Of a DNA stretch of 64,000 nucleotides, positions 25,513 through 34,949 are shown piece by piece. Source of the stretch: Amycolatopsis sp. DSM 110486 (lineage in GTDB: Bacteria; Actinomycetota; Actinomycetes; Mycobacteriales; Pseudonocardiaceae). A program made the translations under genes and the position numbers. Every line of letters begins with the position of its first letter. The first letter of the stretch is position 1. The notes below the pieces were generated by a model. It had not been told where the DNA came from and ran no database searches. It was given only the letters and a program-made list of their open reading frames with translations. The stretch covers positions 3,611,001-3,675,000 of the forward strand of contig NZ_CP080519.1 of the NCBI RefSeq assembly GCF_019468465.1. The letters run 5' to 3'.

Positions 25513-28143
25513 GTGAACGACGACCGCAACCGCTCCTGGCCCGACCGGGATCCCGATCCGCGGCGTCAACCACCCCCTGCCGGCCGGCAGGGGCCACCAC
25601 CGTGGGCCCGCAACCAGCCGCAGGGCGGCGCGCCTCGCACGCCCCCGCCGGGCAACCCGGCGCAGCCCGGCCAGCCCGGTCCCCGGGTGCCCCCGAACCG
25701 GCCCGGCACCCCGCCGCCCGGCTTCCGTCAGCCGCCTCCCGGCGCGCGCCGGCCAGGCCCGCCGCCGCCCGGACCGCGGCGTGAGCCGGAGCTGATGACG
25801 CACCACGTGCACAACGGCACCGCCAACGACCGCTACGACGCGGGTTACGACGCCGACGGCCCGCTCGACCCCGACGACGTCTACCCAGACGAGCCAGAGC
25901 TCGACAAGAAAGGCCGGCCGGTCCTCACCGCCGCCCAGAAGAAGAAGCGGCGCTGGAAGATCATTCGGCGCAGCGTCTACGCGTTCGTCGGCGTCTTCAT
26001 CGTGATTCCCGCGATCGCGTTCGTGATCACGTACTTCAGCGTCGACGTGCCTTCGCCGCAGAGCGTGGCGTCGAGCCAGAACCAGGCCGTGACGTACCTC
26101 TACGCCGACGGCTCGCCGATGGGCAAGGACGTGCCGGCGGGCGGCAACCGGCAGATCCTCACCTCCGACCAGATCCCCGACATCATGAAGCACGCCGCCA
26201 TCGCGACCGAGGACTCGTCGTTCGAGACCAACTCGGGCTTCGACGTCACCGGCATCCTGCGCGCGGTCTACAACCAGGTCACCGGCGGCACCGGCGGTGG
26301 TTCCACGATTTCCCAGCAGTACATCAAAAAGGCCACCGACAACGACGCGCCCACGCTCACCCGCAAGTGGACCGAGCTGGCGAAGTCGTTCAAGATGAAC
26401 CAGACGTACTCGAAGCAGGACATCATCACCTCGTACCTGAACATCATCTACTTCGGACGTGGTGCGTACGGTGTCGGCGCGGCGTCGCAGGCCTTCTTCC
26501 ACAAGGACGTGAAGGACCTCAGTTTCTCCGAAGCGGCGCTGCTCGCCGGGCTCATCCAGCAGCCGGGCCGGTCGGAGAACCCCAAGGTGGCAATGGACCG
26601 CTGGAACACCGCGCTCGACCGCATGGTGGAGAACCACTACATCACCGCGGCGGACCGCAAGGCGGCGCATTTCCCCACGCCGGTCCCGCTGTCGGAGGAC
26701 AAGGAAGACTCGAGCGCGCCGTACCGCTTCATCTCCGACCAGGTGAGGGCGGAGCTCGAAGCCCACGGCATCTCGAGCGACCAATACTACTCGGGCGGCT
26801 ACACGATCCAGACGACCATCGACAAGAAGGCGCAGGACCTCGCCCAGCAGGCGGGCGCCGACGCGCTGGCGAAGCAGTCGGACAACCGGCTTCTCGACGC
26901 GCTCGTGGCCGTCGACCCGAAAACCGGCGGCGTGCTCGCGTACTACGGCGGGCCCACGACCATCGATGTCAACGGCCAGAAGCAGAAAGCCCGTGACTGG
27001 GCCGACACCCCGCAGAACCCCGGTTCGTCGATGAAGCCGTACGACCTCACGGCGTTCCTCAAGATGGGCAAGGGGATCAACTCGACCTTCGACGGCCGCA
27101 ACAACCGCGAGTTCGACGGGCGCATCGTGCGCAACGCCGGTGACAGCGACAGCTGCTCGGAGCAGTGCACCGTCGCCGAGGCCATGAAGATCTCGGCCAA
27201 CACGGTGTTCTACGACATGGTCCTCAACGTCACCAAGCAGGGCCCGGTCGAGCAGGCCGCCGAGGAAGCCGGCGTGAAGACCAAGGACAACGGCGGCAAG
27301 TCGGTGATCTCCATCGCCGACAACAACATTTCCCTCGGTGGTGGCGGCACCCAGATCACACCCGCGGACCAGGCCTCGGCCTACGCGACGTTCGCCGGCG
27401 ACGGCCAGCAGCGCGACCGGCACTTCGTGCTGAAGGTGACGAACTCGCAGAACGAGGTGGCCTACGAAGCCCAGGCGCAGCCAGCCAAGTCGGCATTCGC
27501 CGACGGCGACGCCGACCTGAGCAAGCAGATCGCGGGCAACGTGACCAAGGCACTGCAGCCCGTGATCGGCTTCTCGAAGCTCAAGTGCCCGACCGGCCAC
27601 GAATGCGCCGGCAAGACGGGAACGCAGCAGCACACGAAGCGCCCGGGCGAGCCGGCTTCGGCAGCGAACGCCAACGCGCAGACGTGGATGGTCGGTTACA
27701 CGCCTTCGGTTTCCGTGGCGGTGTGGGTCGGCGGCAACGGTGACCTCGACCTGCACGGCAAGGGCAGCACGCCGATCTTCGGGTCGACCATCGCCGGCCC
27801 GTTGTGGCAGAAGTTCATGACCACCTACCTCGCGGGCAAGCCAGCCGAACGCTTCCCGCAGGTGGATCTGATCGGCGACGCGGCCCCGCCGTCCGGTCCG
27901 CCGAGCGACCCGAACATCCCGCCGTCGGACATCACGCCGACCGACAACCCGAACGACCCGAACAACCCCGGCGGCGGCGACGGCAACAACCCGGTGAACC
28001 CCGGCGACCCGAACGGCCCCGGTGGCCCGGGCGGCAACTTCCCGTCGTTCCCCACGCAAACGCCGAAGCCGCCGAAGCACCCGCCGTCAGGTGACCCCAC
28101 CGACACGGGGGATCCCGGCGACACGGGCGTTCCCAGCGAATAG
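25513..28143 (+). CDS. ponA: Class A penicillin-binding protein (bifunctional), second tandem copy
   Basis: 876 residues from GTG 25513 (GAGG 8 nt upstream). The N-terminus begins MNDDRNRSWP exactly like the first copy, then diverges into a shorter Pro/Gly/Arg-rich segment without the PRGSD repeats. The anchor is at about 155-180. Catalytic Glu233 (EDSSF), S505-S-M-K508, S561-A-N563 and K701-T-G-T704 are all present, so both activities should be intact. The C-terminal tail is P/D/N/G-rich, not Ser/Thr-rich. The two catalytic cores match closely over long stretches (for example GGTGGGSTISQQYIKKAT), which points to tandem duplication. The different tails suggest different partners. Confidence 0.96.
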   Translation: MNDDRNRSWPDRDPDPRRQPPPAGRQGPPPWARNQPQGGAPRTPPPGNPAQPGQPGPRVPPNRPGTPPPGFRQPPPGARRPGPPPPGPRREPELMTHHVHNGTANDRYDAGYDADGPLDPDDVYPDEPELDKKGRPVLTAAQKKKRRWKIIRRSVYAFVGVFIVIPAIAFVITYFSVDVPSPQSVASSQNQAVTYLYADGSPMGKDVPAGGNRQILTSDQIPDIMKHAAIATEDSSFETNSGFDVTGILRAVYNQVTGGTGGGSTISQQYIKKATDNDAPTLTRKWTELAKSFKMNQTYSKQDIITSYLNIIYFGRGAYGVGAASQAFFHKDVKDLSFSEAALLAGLIQQPGRSENPKVAMDRWNTALDRMVENHYITAADRKAAHFPTPVPLSEDKEDSSAPYRFISDQVRAELEAHGISSDQYYSGGYTIQTTIDKKAQDLAQQAGADALAKQSDNRLLDALVAVDPKTGGVLAYYGGPTTIDVNGQKQKARDWADTPQNPGSSMKPYDLTAFLKMGKGINSTFDGRNNREFDGRIVRNAGDSDSCSEQCTVAEAMKISANTVFYDMVLNVTKQGPVEQAAEEAGVKTKDNGGKSVISIADNNISLGGGGTQITPADQASAYATFAGDGQQRDRHFVLKVTNSQNEVAYEAQAQPAKSAFADGDADLSKQIAGNVTKALQPVIGFSKLKCPTGHECAGKTGTQQHTKRPGEPASAANANAQTWMVGYTPSVSVAVWVGGNGDLDLHGKGSTPIFGSTIAGPLWQKFMTTYLAGKPAERFPQVDLIGDAAPPSGPPSDPNIPPSDITPTDNPNDPNNPGGGDGNNPVNPGDPNGPGGPGGNFPSFPTQTPKPPKHPPSGDPTDTGDPGDTGVPSE

Positions 28144-28160
28144 TCAGGGCGTCGCAAGAG

Positions 28161-28206
28161 AAAAGGCTCCCCCCATCCGGGTTTCCGGACGGGGGGAGCC
28201 TTTTTT
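28161..28206. terminator. Strong terminator after the PBP pair
   Basis: A 20-bp stem with one mismatch (28161-28180 with 28185-28204), loop GTTT, flanked by A and T runs. It serves the PBP gene and the convergent oxidoreductase gene. Confidence 0.92.
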
Positions 28207-28274
28207 CGCGCCCGCAAAGGAAAAGCGGGGGAGGCCGCGAGCTCGGCACTGGGGGTTGCCGAAGTCGCGGCGAG

Positions 28275-29339
28275 CTACTCGAGCGTCATGACGCGGCCCT
28301 CGGCGCCGGAGCGGTGGGCGGCTTCGATCACGCGCAACGCGGCCACGGAACCGGCCGGGTCCACGGGGAACGCCGCTTCGCCACGCAACGCGTCGCGCAC
28401 CTGGGCGTAGAAGTCCTCGTAGCGGCCGACCTCGGTGGGCACGATCTCGGTGTGGTCCGTGCCGTCGTCGACGCCGAGGGCGCCGGCGTCGGCCTCGGGC
28501 TCGACGCCCCAGCCCTCGTCGCCGGGGCGCAGGCCGTCCTTGATCTGGGGTTCCTGCACGTCGAGGCCGTACTTGGTGAAGGTGGCGCGGTCGCCGAGCA
28601 CGCGGAACCGCGGGTTGCGCGTGGCCGCCAAGGCGGAGGCCCACAGGTGCGAGCGAACTCCGTTGGCGTGGTGCAGCGCGACGAACACGTCGTCGTCCAC
28701 CTGCACGCCGGCGCGGCGGCGGTCGACCTCCGCGTAGACCTGCGTGACCGGGCCGAACAGCTGCAGGGCCTGGTCGACGATGTGCGCGCCGAGGTCGTAG
28801 AGCAGGCCGCCGGCCTCGGCGGGGTCGCCGAACTCGCGCCAGTTGTCCTTGATCTTCGGCACCCAGCGGTCGTAGCGGGACTCGAAGCGGAACACGTCGC
28901 CGAGCCGGCCGGACTCGATCACCTTGCGCACGGTGAGGAAGTCGGAGTCCCAGCGGCGGTTCTGGAAGACGGTGAGGCCGACACCCTTGGCCTTCGCCGC
29001 CGCCACGACCTGCTCGGCCTCGGCCGCGGTCGGCGCGAACGGCTTGTCCACGACCACCGGCAGGCCGAGCTCGACGGCGCGCAGCGCGAGCGGCACGTGG
29101 GTACGGTTCGGGGTGCTCACCACGACGAGGTCGAGGTCGCCCGCCTGGGCGAACAACGCATCGGCGTCGGGCACGATCTCGGTGCCGGGGTACTCCGCGC
29201 GGGCCTGAGCGGCGCGTTCCGGGTTCGCCGTCACGATCGCCGCGGGCACCAGACCCGGCGTCGAAGCCACCAGCGGCGCGTGGAAGACGCGGCCGCCGAT
29301 GCCGTAACCGAGGATGCCGACTCGCAAGTCATCAGCCAT
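28275..29339 (-). CDS. Gfo/Idh/MocA-family oxidoreductase
   Basis: 354 residues. The N-terminal Rossmann loop is VGILGYGIGGRVFHAPL (about 7-23). The conserved DKPFAPTAAEAEQV holds the catalytic-type Lys of the family (EKP-like motif), and the C-terminal domain is the usual alpha/beta sheet. These enzymes oxidise or reduce sugars, inositols or related cyclic polyols with NAD(P). The ATG at 29339 was chosen; an ATG 9 nt upstream (29348) is also possible. It diverges from a ROK regulator, which suggests sugar-controlled expression; the substrate is unknown. Confidence 0.88.
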   Translation of the reverse strand: MADDLRVGILGYGIGGRVFHAPLVASTPGLVPAAIVTANPERAAQARAEYPGTEIVPDADALFAQAGDLDLVVVSTPNRTHVPLALRAVELGLPVVVDKPFAPTAAEAEQVVAAAKAKGVGLTVFQNRRWDSDFLTVRKVIESGRLGDVFRFESRYDRWVPKIKDNWREFGDPAEAGGLLYDLGAHIVDQALQLFGPVTQVYAEVDRRRAGVQVDDDVFVALHHANGVRSHLWASALAATRNPRFRVLGDRATFTKYGLDVQEPQIKDGLRPGDEGWGVEPEADAGALGVDDGTDHTEIVPTEVGRYEDFYAQVRDALRGEAAFPVDPAGSVAALRVIEAAHRSGAEGRVMTLE

Positions 29340-29352
29340 GCCGCCCATTAAA

Positions 29353-29379
29353 CAACACTGTTGCGTAACTAGCCAGTTA
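29353..29379. promoter_or_regulatory. Inverted repeats in the ROK/oxidoreductase spacer
   Basis: CAAC-ACT-GTTG (29353-29363) and TAACT-AGCC-AGTTA (29366-29379) lie side by side in the 48- to 57-bp divergent spacer. They are candidate operators for the ROK protein. Confidence 0.45.
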
Positions 29380-29396
29380 TTCGAGAGGATCTCCGG

Positions 29397-30464
29397 ATGG
29401 CCGAAACCGGAGTCAACCTGCGCGGGCTGCGCCGCTTCAACAGAGCGCTGCTGCTCGGTCACATCCTGCGCGCGGGCGGGCTCAGCCGCGTGGAGCTGGC
29501 CGAGCGCACGGGGCTGACGCAGCAGGCGGTGTCGAAGATCGTCGCCGAGCTGCTCGAGACGCAGCTGCTCGACGTCGAGCGCCAGGCCGCGGCCGGCGTC
29601 GGCAAGCCGCGCACGCAGCTGCGGATCCGGCCGTCGGCGAAGTGCGCACTCGGCGCGCAGCTGGACCGCGACGGATTCCTCGTGCTGCGCACGGGACTGT
29701 CCGGCGAGGTCGAGGACACCGTGGAAGGTCCGCTGCCCGTCGGCTTCACGCCCGAGCAGGCCGTGACCGCGGTGGTCGGCGCGACGCGCAAGCTGCTCGC
29801 CGACGTCGACCCGGCGCGCGTGCTGGGCCTCGGCGTCGGCGCGGTGGGACCGCTCGACCACCGCGAAGGCCGCGTCCGTGACGCCACGAACATGCCGGGC
29901 TGGCACGACGTGCCCCTTCGCAACCTCCTCGCCGAGCGCACGGGACTGCCCGTGACGCTCGACAAGAACACGAACGCCGCCGCGGTCGCCCACACGTGGC
30001 CCGACACGCCGGAGACCGCCACCGCCGTGGTGCTCGTGGGCACCGGTATCGGCGTCGGGCTGCTGGTCGACGGCAACGTCTACCGCGGCCCGCGCACCAA
30101 CGCCGGTGAGTTCGGCCACACCACGATCGCGTACGACGGCCCGCGCTGCGCCTGCGGACGGCGCGGCTGCGTCGAGATCATGCACCGCTCCGCGGCCACC
30201 CCCGCCGAGGCCGCGCGGCTGCTGGGAATCGGGCTCGCCGACCTCGTGCAGGTCCTGGACCTGGAGCGGATCGTGTTGTTCGGCCGCGCCATCCGCGCGG
30301 AGCCCGACGTCTACCGAGACACGGTGGCGGCGCAGCTGAGCGAGCTGCTGCCGGTGCCGCACTGGCAGCGCATCGACGTGGAGCTGAGCGACCTCGGGGA
30401 GGAAGCCGTGGCCCTCGGTGGGGCTTTCGAGGTGCTTGCCGGGTTCTACTCCGACCCTAAATGA
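29397..30464 (+). CDS. ROK-family transcriptional regulator
   Basis: 355 residues. The N-terminal winged helix (about 8-75) contains LSRVELAERTGLTQQAVSKI. The ROK sugar-kinase-like domain follows, with VGTGIGVGLLVDG for the phosphate loop and the zinc-binding CACGRRGCVE signature near 255-264. ROK repressors with an HTH release DNA on binding a sugar or sugar phosphate. GAGAGGAT is a possible ribosome site. Divergence from the Gfo/Idh/MocA gene suggests a small catabolic or sensing unit inserted between ponA and the GT87 gene, compared with the mycobacterial order. Confidence 0.9.
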   Translation: MAETGVNLRGLRRFNRALLLGHILRAGGLSRVELAERTGLTQQAVSKIVAELLETQLLDVERQAAAGVGKPRTQLRIRPSAKCALGAQLDRDGFLVLRTGLSGEVEDTVEGPLPVGFTPEQAVTAVVGATRKLLADVDPARVLGLGVGAVGPLDHREGRVRDATNMPGWHDVPLRNLLAERTGLPVTLDKNTNAAAVAHTWPDTPETATAVVLVGTGIGVGLLVDGNVYRGPRTNAGEFGHTTIAYDGPRCACGRRGCVEIMHRSAATPAEAARLLGIGLADLVQVLDLERIVLFGRAIRAEPDVYRDTVAAQLSELLPVPHWQRIDVELSDLGEEAVALGGAFEVLAGFYSDPK

Positions 30465-30500
30465 CAGGCGCCTGACCTGCGGGCAGATAGCATCCGCGAC

Positions 30501-32075
30501 GTGCCCGACCAAGCCACCGCCGAAGAGCCGGACGCGGCTCCCCGCACGCTGACGCCAGCGGAGCGGATCGTGCCGAGCTGGAACGACCCGCTGGCCGCCG
30601 CGGCGACGAGACCGATCGGCGGGCCGCTCGGCGAACACGCGGCCGTGGGCCGGCATTGGTTCTGGTCACCGCAGCGCGTGGGACTGGGCCTGGCGATCCT
30701 CGCGCTGGTGCTGTGCTGGTTCGGCAAGGCGTCCTGCATCCAGCAGTACCAGGACTCCACTGGCGCCAGCCAGCTCGACTGGCGTGCGGGCCGCCCGTTC
30801 GTCGCGATGTGCTACTCGGACATCGTGCCGCTCTACAGCTCCGAGCGGCTCAACGACCCGAAGACCTTCCCGTACGTCTCGTCCTGGCAGGAGGACACAC
30901 AGACGGCGGACAACCAGACCCGCTACATGGAGTACCCCGTGCTCACGGGCCTGTTCCAGTGGGTCAACGCGAAGCTCGCGGCGGGCTGGCTCTCGGTCGC
31001 GAACTCCGGCTGGCTGCCCAGCGCGCTGCCGGTGGCGATCTACTTCAACATCTCCGCGTTCTGGCTCGCGCTCGCGTGGCTGATCACGGTGTGGGCGACC
31101 GGGCGCACGATGAAACGCCGGCCGTGGGACGCGGTCCTGGTGGCGATCTCGCCGCTGGTGCTGGTGCAGGCGTTCACGAACTTCGACGCCATCGCCACGG
31201 CGTGCACCGCCGCGGCGATCCTCGCGTGGTCGCGAAAACGGCCGGAGATCGCCGGCGTGCTGCTCGGGCTCGGTGCCGCGGCGAAGCTGTACCCGTTGCT
31301 GTTGCTCGGGGTGCTGTTCGTGCTCTGCCTGCGCGCGGGGAAGCTGCGCGCGTGGGGCAGAACGGCGGCGTTCACCGTGCTCACGTGGCTGATCGTGAAC
31401 GTGCCGTTCATCCTCGTGGCCACGCACGGGTGGTGGGAGTTCTTCCGGCTCAACACGTTGCGGCCGATGGACCCGGACTCGCTCTACAACGTCATCTCCT
31501 ACACCACGGGCTGGACCGGCTTCGACGGCGTGCTCCAAAAAGGACAGACGCCGGCGATCCTCAACACCGTGATCGCCGTGCTATTCCTGCTCTGCTGCGC
31601 CGGAATCGCGTACGTCGCCCTCACCGCGCCGCGGCGGCCGCGCTTCGGCCAGCTCGCCTTCCTCGTGGTGGCGGCGTTCCTGCTGACCAACAAGGTGTGG
31701 AGCCCGCAGTACTCGCTGTGGCTCGTGCCCCTGGCGGTGCTCGCGATCCCGCGCTGGCGGCTGCTGCTGAGCTGGATGGTGATCGACGCGCTGGTGTGGG
31801 CGCCGCGGATGTTCTACTACCTCGGCATCGACCACAAGGGACTGCCGGAGGGCTGGTTCCTCGGCACGGTCGTGGTGCGCGACCTCGCCGTGGTGGGCCT
31901 CTGCGTGCTGGTGATCCGCGAGATCTACCGGCCGCGCACGGACCTCATCCGGCTCGCCGGAGACGACGACCCGGCCGGCGGCGTGCTCGAACGGGCGCGT
32001 GACCGCGTGAAGTTCGCGGGCTTCAGGAAGCACCGCCGGGCTGTGCCGACGGTGCCACCCGTGCCCGAGTCCTAG
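30501..32075 (+). CDS. GT87-family (DUF2029) membrane glycosyltransferase, Rv0051-like
   Basis: 524 residues. A soluble N-terminus of about 55 residues is followed by about ten membrane helices. Family cues are MCYSDIVPLYSS, RYMEYPVLTG (acidic residue of the first periplasmic loop) and LGLGAAAKLYPLLLL. GT87 enzymes are GT-C transferases using polyprenyl-phosphate sugars such as polyprenyl-phosphomannose, acting on lipoglycans or arabinan. Its place between ponA and rpsF matches Rv0051. TAGCAT (30488-30493) lies 7 nt before the GTG, so the mRNA is likely leaderless. The 3' end overlaps the endonuclease gene tail to tail at CTAG. Confidence 0.85.
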   Translation: MPDQATAEEPDAAPRTLTPAERIVPSWNDPLAAAATRPIGGPLGEHAAVGRHWFWSPQRVGLGLAILALVLCWFGKASCIQQYQDSTGASQLDWRAGRPFVAMCYSDIVPLYSSERLNDPKTFPYVSSWQEDTQTADNQTRYMEYPVLTGLFQWVNAKLAAGWLSVANSGWLPSALPVAIYFNISAFWLALAWLITVWATGRTMKRRPWDAVLVAISPLVLVQAFTNFDAIATACTAAAILAWSRKRPEIAGVLLGLGAAAKLYPLLLLGVLFVLCLRAGKLRAWGRTAAFTVLTWLIVNVPFILVATHGWWEFFRLNTLRPMDPDSLYNVISYTTGWTGFDGVLQKGQTPAILNTVIAVLFLLCCAGIAYVALTAPRRPRFGQLAFLVVAAFLLTNKVWSPQYSLWLVPLAVLAIPRWRLLLSWMVIDALVWAPRMFYYLGIDHKGLPEGWFLGTVVVRDLAVVGLCVLVIREIYRPRTDLIRLAGDDDPAGGVLERARDRVKFAGFRKHRRAVPTVPPVPES

Positions 32076-32845
32076 GCGGTCTGCTTGCGCAGGAAGGCGA
32101 TGTCGGCCGCCTGGCCCTCGCTCGGCGTCTCCACGACGACGGGCGCGCCGGCCTTGCGAACGACGTCGGCGAGCAGCTCGGGATCGATGGTCCCCTCGCC
32201 GCCGACGATGTTGGCGTGGCGGTCGCGGTTGGAGCCGAACTCGTCGCGCGAGTTGTTGAGGTGCACCAGGTCGATGCGGCCGGTGATGGCCTTGACCTTC
32301 TCGACGGCGTCGGCCAGATCCCAGCCCGCGGCGTAGGCGTGGCAGGTGTCGAGGCAGAACCCGGCGCCGAACTCGCCGACCTCGTCCCACAGGCGCGCGA
32401 TCACGTCGAGCTCGCGGGTCATCGCGTTCTCGCCGCCCGCGGTGTTCTCGATGAGGATCGGCACGGCGAAGCCGCCCTTGTCCGCTTCGCGCTCGAAGAG
32501 CTTGCGCCAGTTGGCCAAGCCCTCGGCGACGTCGTCGCCGGCGCCCACGTGGCCGCCGTGCACGATGAGTCCCTTCGCGCCGATCACGGCGGCGCCGGTG
32601 GCGTGCTGCGCGACGTTCTTGCGCGACGGGATGCGGATGCGGTTGTTCAGCGACGCGACGTTGATCAGGTACGGCGCGTGGATGAACACCTCGACCGGCG
32701 ACTCCTTGATCGCGTCCCCGAACGGGTGCGGTTTCGGAGCCTTCCACCCCTGCGGGTCGGACAGGAAGAACTGGACGACGTCGGCTTCTCGCTCGGCTAC
32801 GGCGGCCAGCGGATCGTCGTCGCGGACATGGGCGCCAATCTGCAT
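32072..32845 (-). CDS. nfo: Deoxyribonuclease IV (AP endonuclease, Nfo type)
   Basis: 257 residues, slightly shorter than E. coli Nfo (285). The TIM-barrel zinc ligands lie in the expected stretches: VHGGHVGAG, ILIENTAGGEN, FCLDTCHAYAAGWD, HLNNSRDEFGSNRDRHANI (the family hallmark) and VVVETPSEG. It cuts 5' of abasic sites during base excision repair in the cytoplasm. The start ATG is preceded by TAGCGT (complement of 32852-32857) with 6-nt spacing, suggesting a leaderless mRNA. The stop codon shares CTAG with the convergent GT87 gene. Confidence 0.92.
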   Translation of the reverse strand: MQIGAHVRDDDPLAAVAEREADVVQFFLSDPQGWKAPKPHPFGDAIKESPVEVFIHAPYLINVASLNNRIRIPSRKNVAQHATGAAVIGAKGLIVHGGHVGAGDDVAEGLANWRKLFEREADKGGFAVPILIENTAGGENAMTRELDVIARLWDEVGEFGAGFCLDTCHAYAAGWDLADAVEKVKAITGRIDLVHLNNSRDEFGSNRDRHANIVGGEGTIDPELLADVVRKAGAPVVVETPSEGQAADIAFLRKQTA

Positions 32846-32956
32846 GAGAGCACGCTACCCCCGGGTGAATCCGCACCTGACGCCCCAGTTGGTGACGCTC
32901 GTGGAGTACCGTGAGCGCGTTCCGTGATCCAGTTCGGGCCGTCGGAGGGGTTTTGC

Positions 32957-33799
32957 ATGGGGAAGCACGCCGCCCGGATCACCACGTTGGGGATCGCCGT
33001 CGCACTGCCGGTTCTCTCGGCCGCGCTCGCGCTCCCCGCCACGGCTTCCGCGGACCCGAGCCCCACGCTCGACGGCGACTGCTCGGCCACGCTGCAGAAC
33101 GGCAAGACCGGCAAGGGTTTGTCACTCGACGCCGGCGCGCCGCTCAACGCTCCGAACCGGCTCACCGTCGGCCTCGACTCGAAGGCCAAGCAGGCCGACG
33201 GGAGCAACCCGCTCTTCACGCTCCCGGTGGGCGATGTCGTGCGCACGCTGGGCGTCGGCGAGGTGCCGGCGGTCGGTGACGCGGCGGCGAACAGTGTCTG
33301 CCCGCTCGCGCAGAACACGGCCAACAGCGTCGGCAACGCCACGGGGAGCCTGGTCGGTGGCGTGACCGCCCCGGTTGTGACCCCGCCCGGAGACAACCCT
33401 CCCGGTGACAACCCGCCGGGCGACAATCCCCCCGGTGGCACCCCGCCCGGCCAGACGCCTCCCGGCAGCACTCCGCCGGGCGCCCCCGGCAGCAGCCTCG
33501 ACCCGGTGATCACCGGCTCGGGCGACCTGTCCGGCCTGGACTCCATCGCGGGCATCTTCACCAACGCCGCCATGCTGCCGTCCGGGCTCGTGCAGGCGCC
33601 GCCGGTGATCACGCAGGTCATCCCGGGTCAGCTGCCCGCGGACCAGGTGCCGACCGTCGACGCGAAGAAGTCGGGCACCGCCGAAGCGCTGCCGGCCGTG
33701 ACGCCGCCGGCGAAGCTGCCGATGCTCATCGCGGTGCTCGCGCTGGCCATCGTCGCGGCGGCGCTCGTGCGCGCGTGGCTGCGCCGCAAGACCGCCTGA
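32957..33799 (+). CDS. Secreted, C-terminally anchored surface protein, member 1 of a three-gene family
   Basis: 280 residues from ATG 32957, chosen because GGAGGGG ends 6 nt before it. A Sec signal peptide (about 1-33) ends at ATASA. The mature part has exactly two Cys (DGDCSATL and NSVCPLAQ), then a linker of PPGD/PPG repeats (about 135-180), a hydrophobic patch, and a C-terminal helix starting at KLPMLIAV and ending LVRAWLRRKTA. Where a sorting signal would be there is ALPAVT, a poor LPXTG match. The family is not recognised. The same plan recurs in the next two genes, so this is a tandem duplication group placed directly before rpsF. Confidence 0.78.
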   Translation: MGKHAARITTLGIAVALPVLSAALALPATASADPSPTLDGDCSATLQNGKTGKGLSLDAGAPLNAPNRLTVGLDSKAKQADGSNPLFTLPVGDVVRTLGVGEVPAVGDAAANSVCPLAQNTANSVGNATGSLVGGVTAPVVTPPGDNPPGDNPPGDNPPGGTPPGQTPPGSTPPGAPGSSLDPVITGSGDLSGLDSIAGIFTNAAMLPSGLVQAPPVITQVIPGQLPADQVPTVDAKKSGTAEALPAVTPPAKLPMLIAVLALAIVAAALVRAWLRRKTA

Positions 33800-33928
33800 T
33801 CGACACGGGCGGTGACACCCGCTTCCCACCCGAATGCCTGACATCGGTGGCTGAGCGGGCGTCACTCGTTCCCGTTACCGTCGTTGTCCAGGGGAGACAG
33901 GTTCAGACCGAACGCGGCGGAGGGCTCG

Positions 33929-34864
33929 ATGGCCAGGCAGCACCGCACACGCAGGGCCACCGCGCTGGGAGCCGCCGCCTTCGTGCTGGCCGGCTCGGCC
34001 GCGCTCGCCGCGCCGAGTACGGCGTCCGCAACGTCCACTCCGACGACCATCGTGACCCAGTGCGGCTCGACGATCACCGCGAAGCCCGGGGACACGGTCC
34101 AGGTCAAAACGCTGCTGGGGCTGCCGGTCGACCTCGGTGTGGTCGGCCAGGTCTCCGGTGTGCTGACCGGCGCCGTCAACTCGGTTCTCGGTGCCCTCTG
34201 CAAAGTCACGGTGAACGTGGTCAACACCGTCGTCGCGCCGGTGCCCGTGGTCGGCGCGCCGGCCGCGGGGGCACTGAACCAGACCGTCGCGGGGACCACG
34301 AACACCCTGCAGCAGGGCGTCGATTCGACGCAGCGCGCGCTGACGGGCGGGGCGCCCGCGCAGCAGAACCCCGGCAGCCCGCAGCAGCCGCCGGCGACCG
34401 GTCCCGGCGCGCCGCAGGGTGGCACTCCCGCCGGCCAGACGCCGATCCCGCCGGTGAACAGCCCGTTGCTGCCGCTCTCGGGTGGTGGCGGCGGTCTCGC
34501 GTCGCTGTTCCCGGGCTTCGCGAACTTCTCGAACTTGCCGTTCAGCACCGGCTACGCGCCGATGCGCGACTACAGCGACATCCCGATGGCGATGGCCGGG
34601 CTGTTCTCGCCGTCGCCCGCGCTGCGCTACGGCAGCCAGATCCCGGGGTACGCACCGCAGTACGGCCTCTCGAACCCGGGTCAGCCGTCGGCCGGGAACG
34701 CGAGCGTGCAGAACGCGGGCGAGGCGCAGGCGTTACCCCCCACCGGGGATAACCACGCGAACGGGTTGGATTGGCCCGTGCTGGTGGCAGTTCTTGCACT
34801 CTCCGGAGTCAGCGCGGGCCTGGTTCGCACCTGGGTCCTCCGCCGAATGGCCGCTGCGAGTTAG
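33929..34864 (+). CDS. Secreted surface protein with LPPTG sorting signal, member 2
   Basis: 311 residues from ATG 33929 (GGAGGG 5 nt upstream). The signal peptide (about 1-34) ends at ASATS. Two Cys are in the mature part (VTQCGSTI and GALCKVT), about 50 residues apart. A Pro/Gln/Gly linker (about 145-180) is followed by a hydrophobic Gly-rich block with MRDYSDIPMAMAG. Near the C-terminus comes LPPTGDNHANG, then a helix (PVLVAVLALSGV) and LVRTWVLRR, the full tripartite sortase signal. It is therefore probably linked covalently to peptidoglycan. QCGSTITAKPGDTVQV resembles QCTGSVSGSMGDTVAL of member 3. The function is unknown. Confidence 0.8.
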   Translation: MARQHRTRRATALGAAAFVLAGSAALAAPSTASATSTPTTIVTQCGSTITAKPGDTVQVKTLLGLPVDLGVVGQVSGVLTGAVNSVLGALCKVTVNVVNTVVAPVPVVGAPAAGALNQTVAGTTNTLQQGVDSTQRALTGGAPAQQNPGSPQQPPATGPGAPQGGTPAGQTPIPPVNSPLLPLSGGGGGLASLFPGFANFSNLPFSTGYAPMRDYSDIPMAMAGLFSPSPALRYGSQIPGYAPQYGLSNPGQPSAGNASVQNAGEAQALPPTGDNHANGLDWPVLVAVLALSGVSAGLVRTWVLRRMAAAS

Positions 34865-34949
34865 GCCGACTCACCAGTATCTTTTCGGGGTCCCATTCGT
34901 TTCACCAGTCGCGATGGTCGACGCCCGAAGACCCTGGAGGACAGCGCTC

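Noticed and set aside
24853..28080. Minus-strand open frame of over 1000 codons across both PBP genes
   Set aside because: It is the antisense of intact catalytic motifs on the plus strand and has no recognisable feature of its own.
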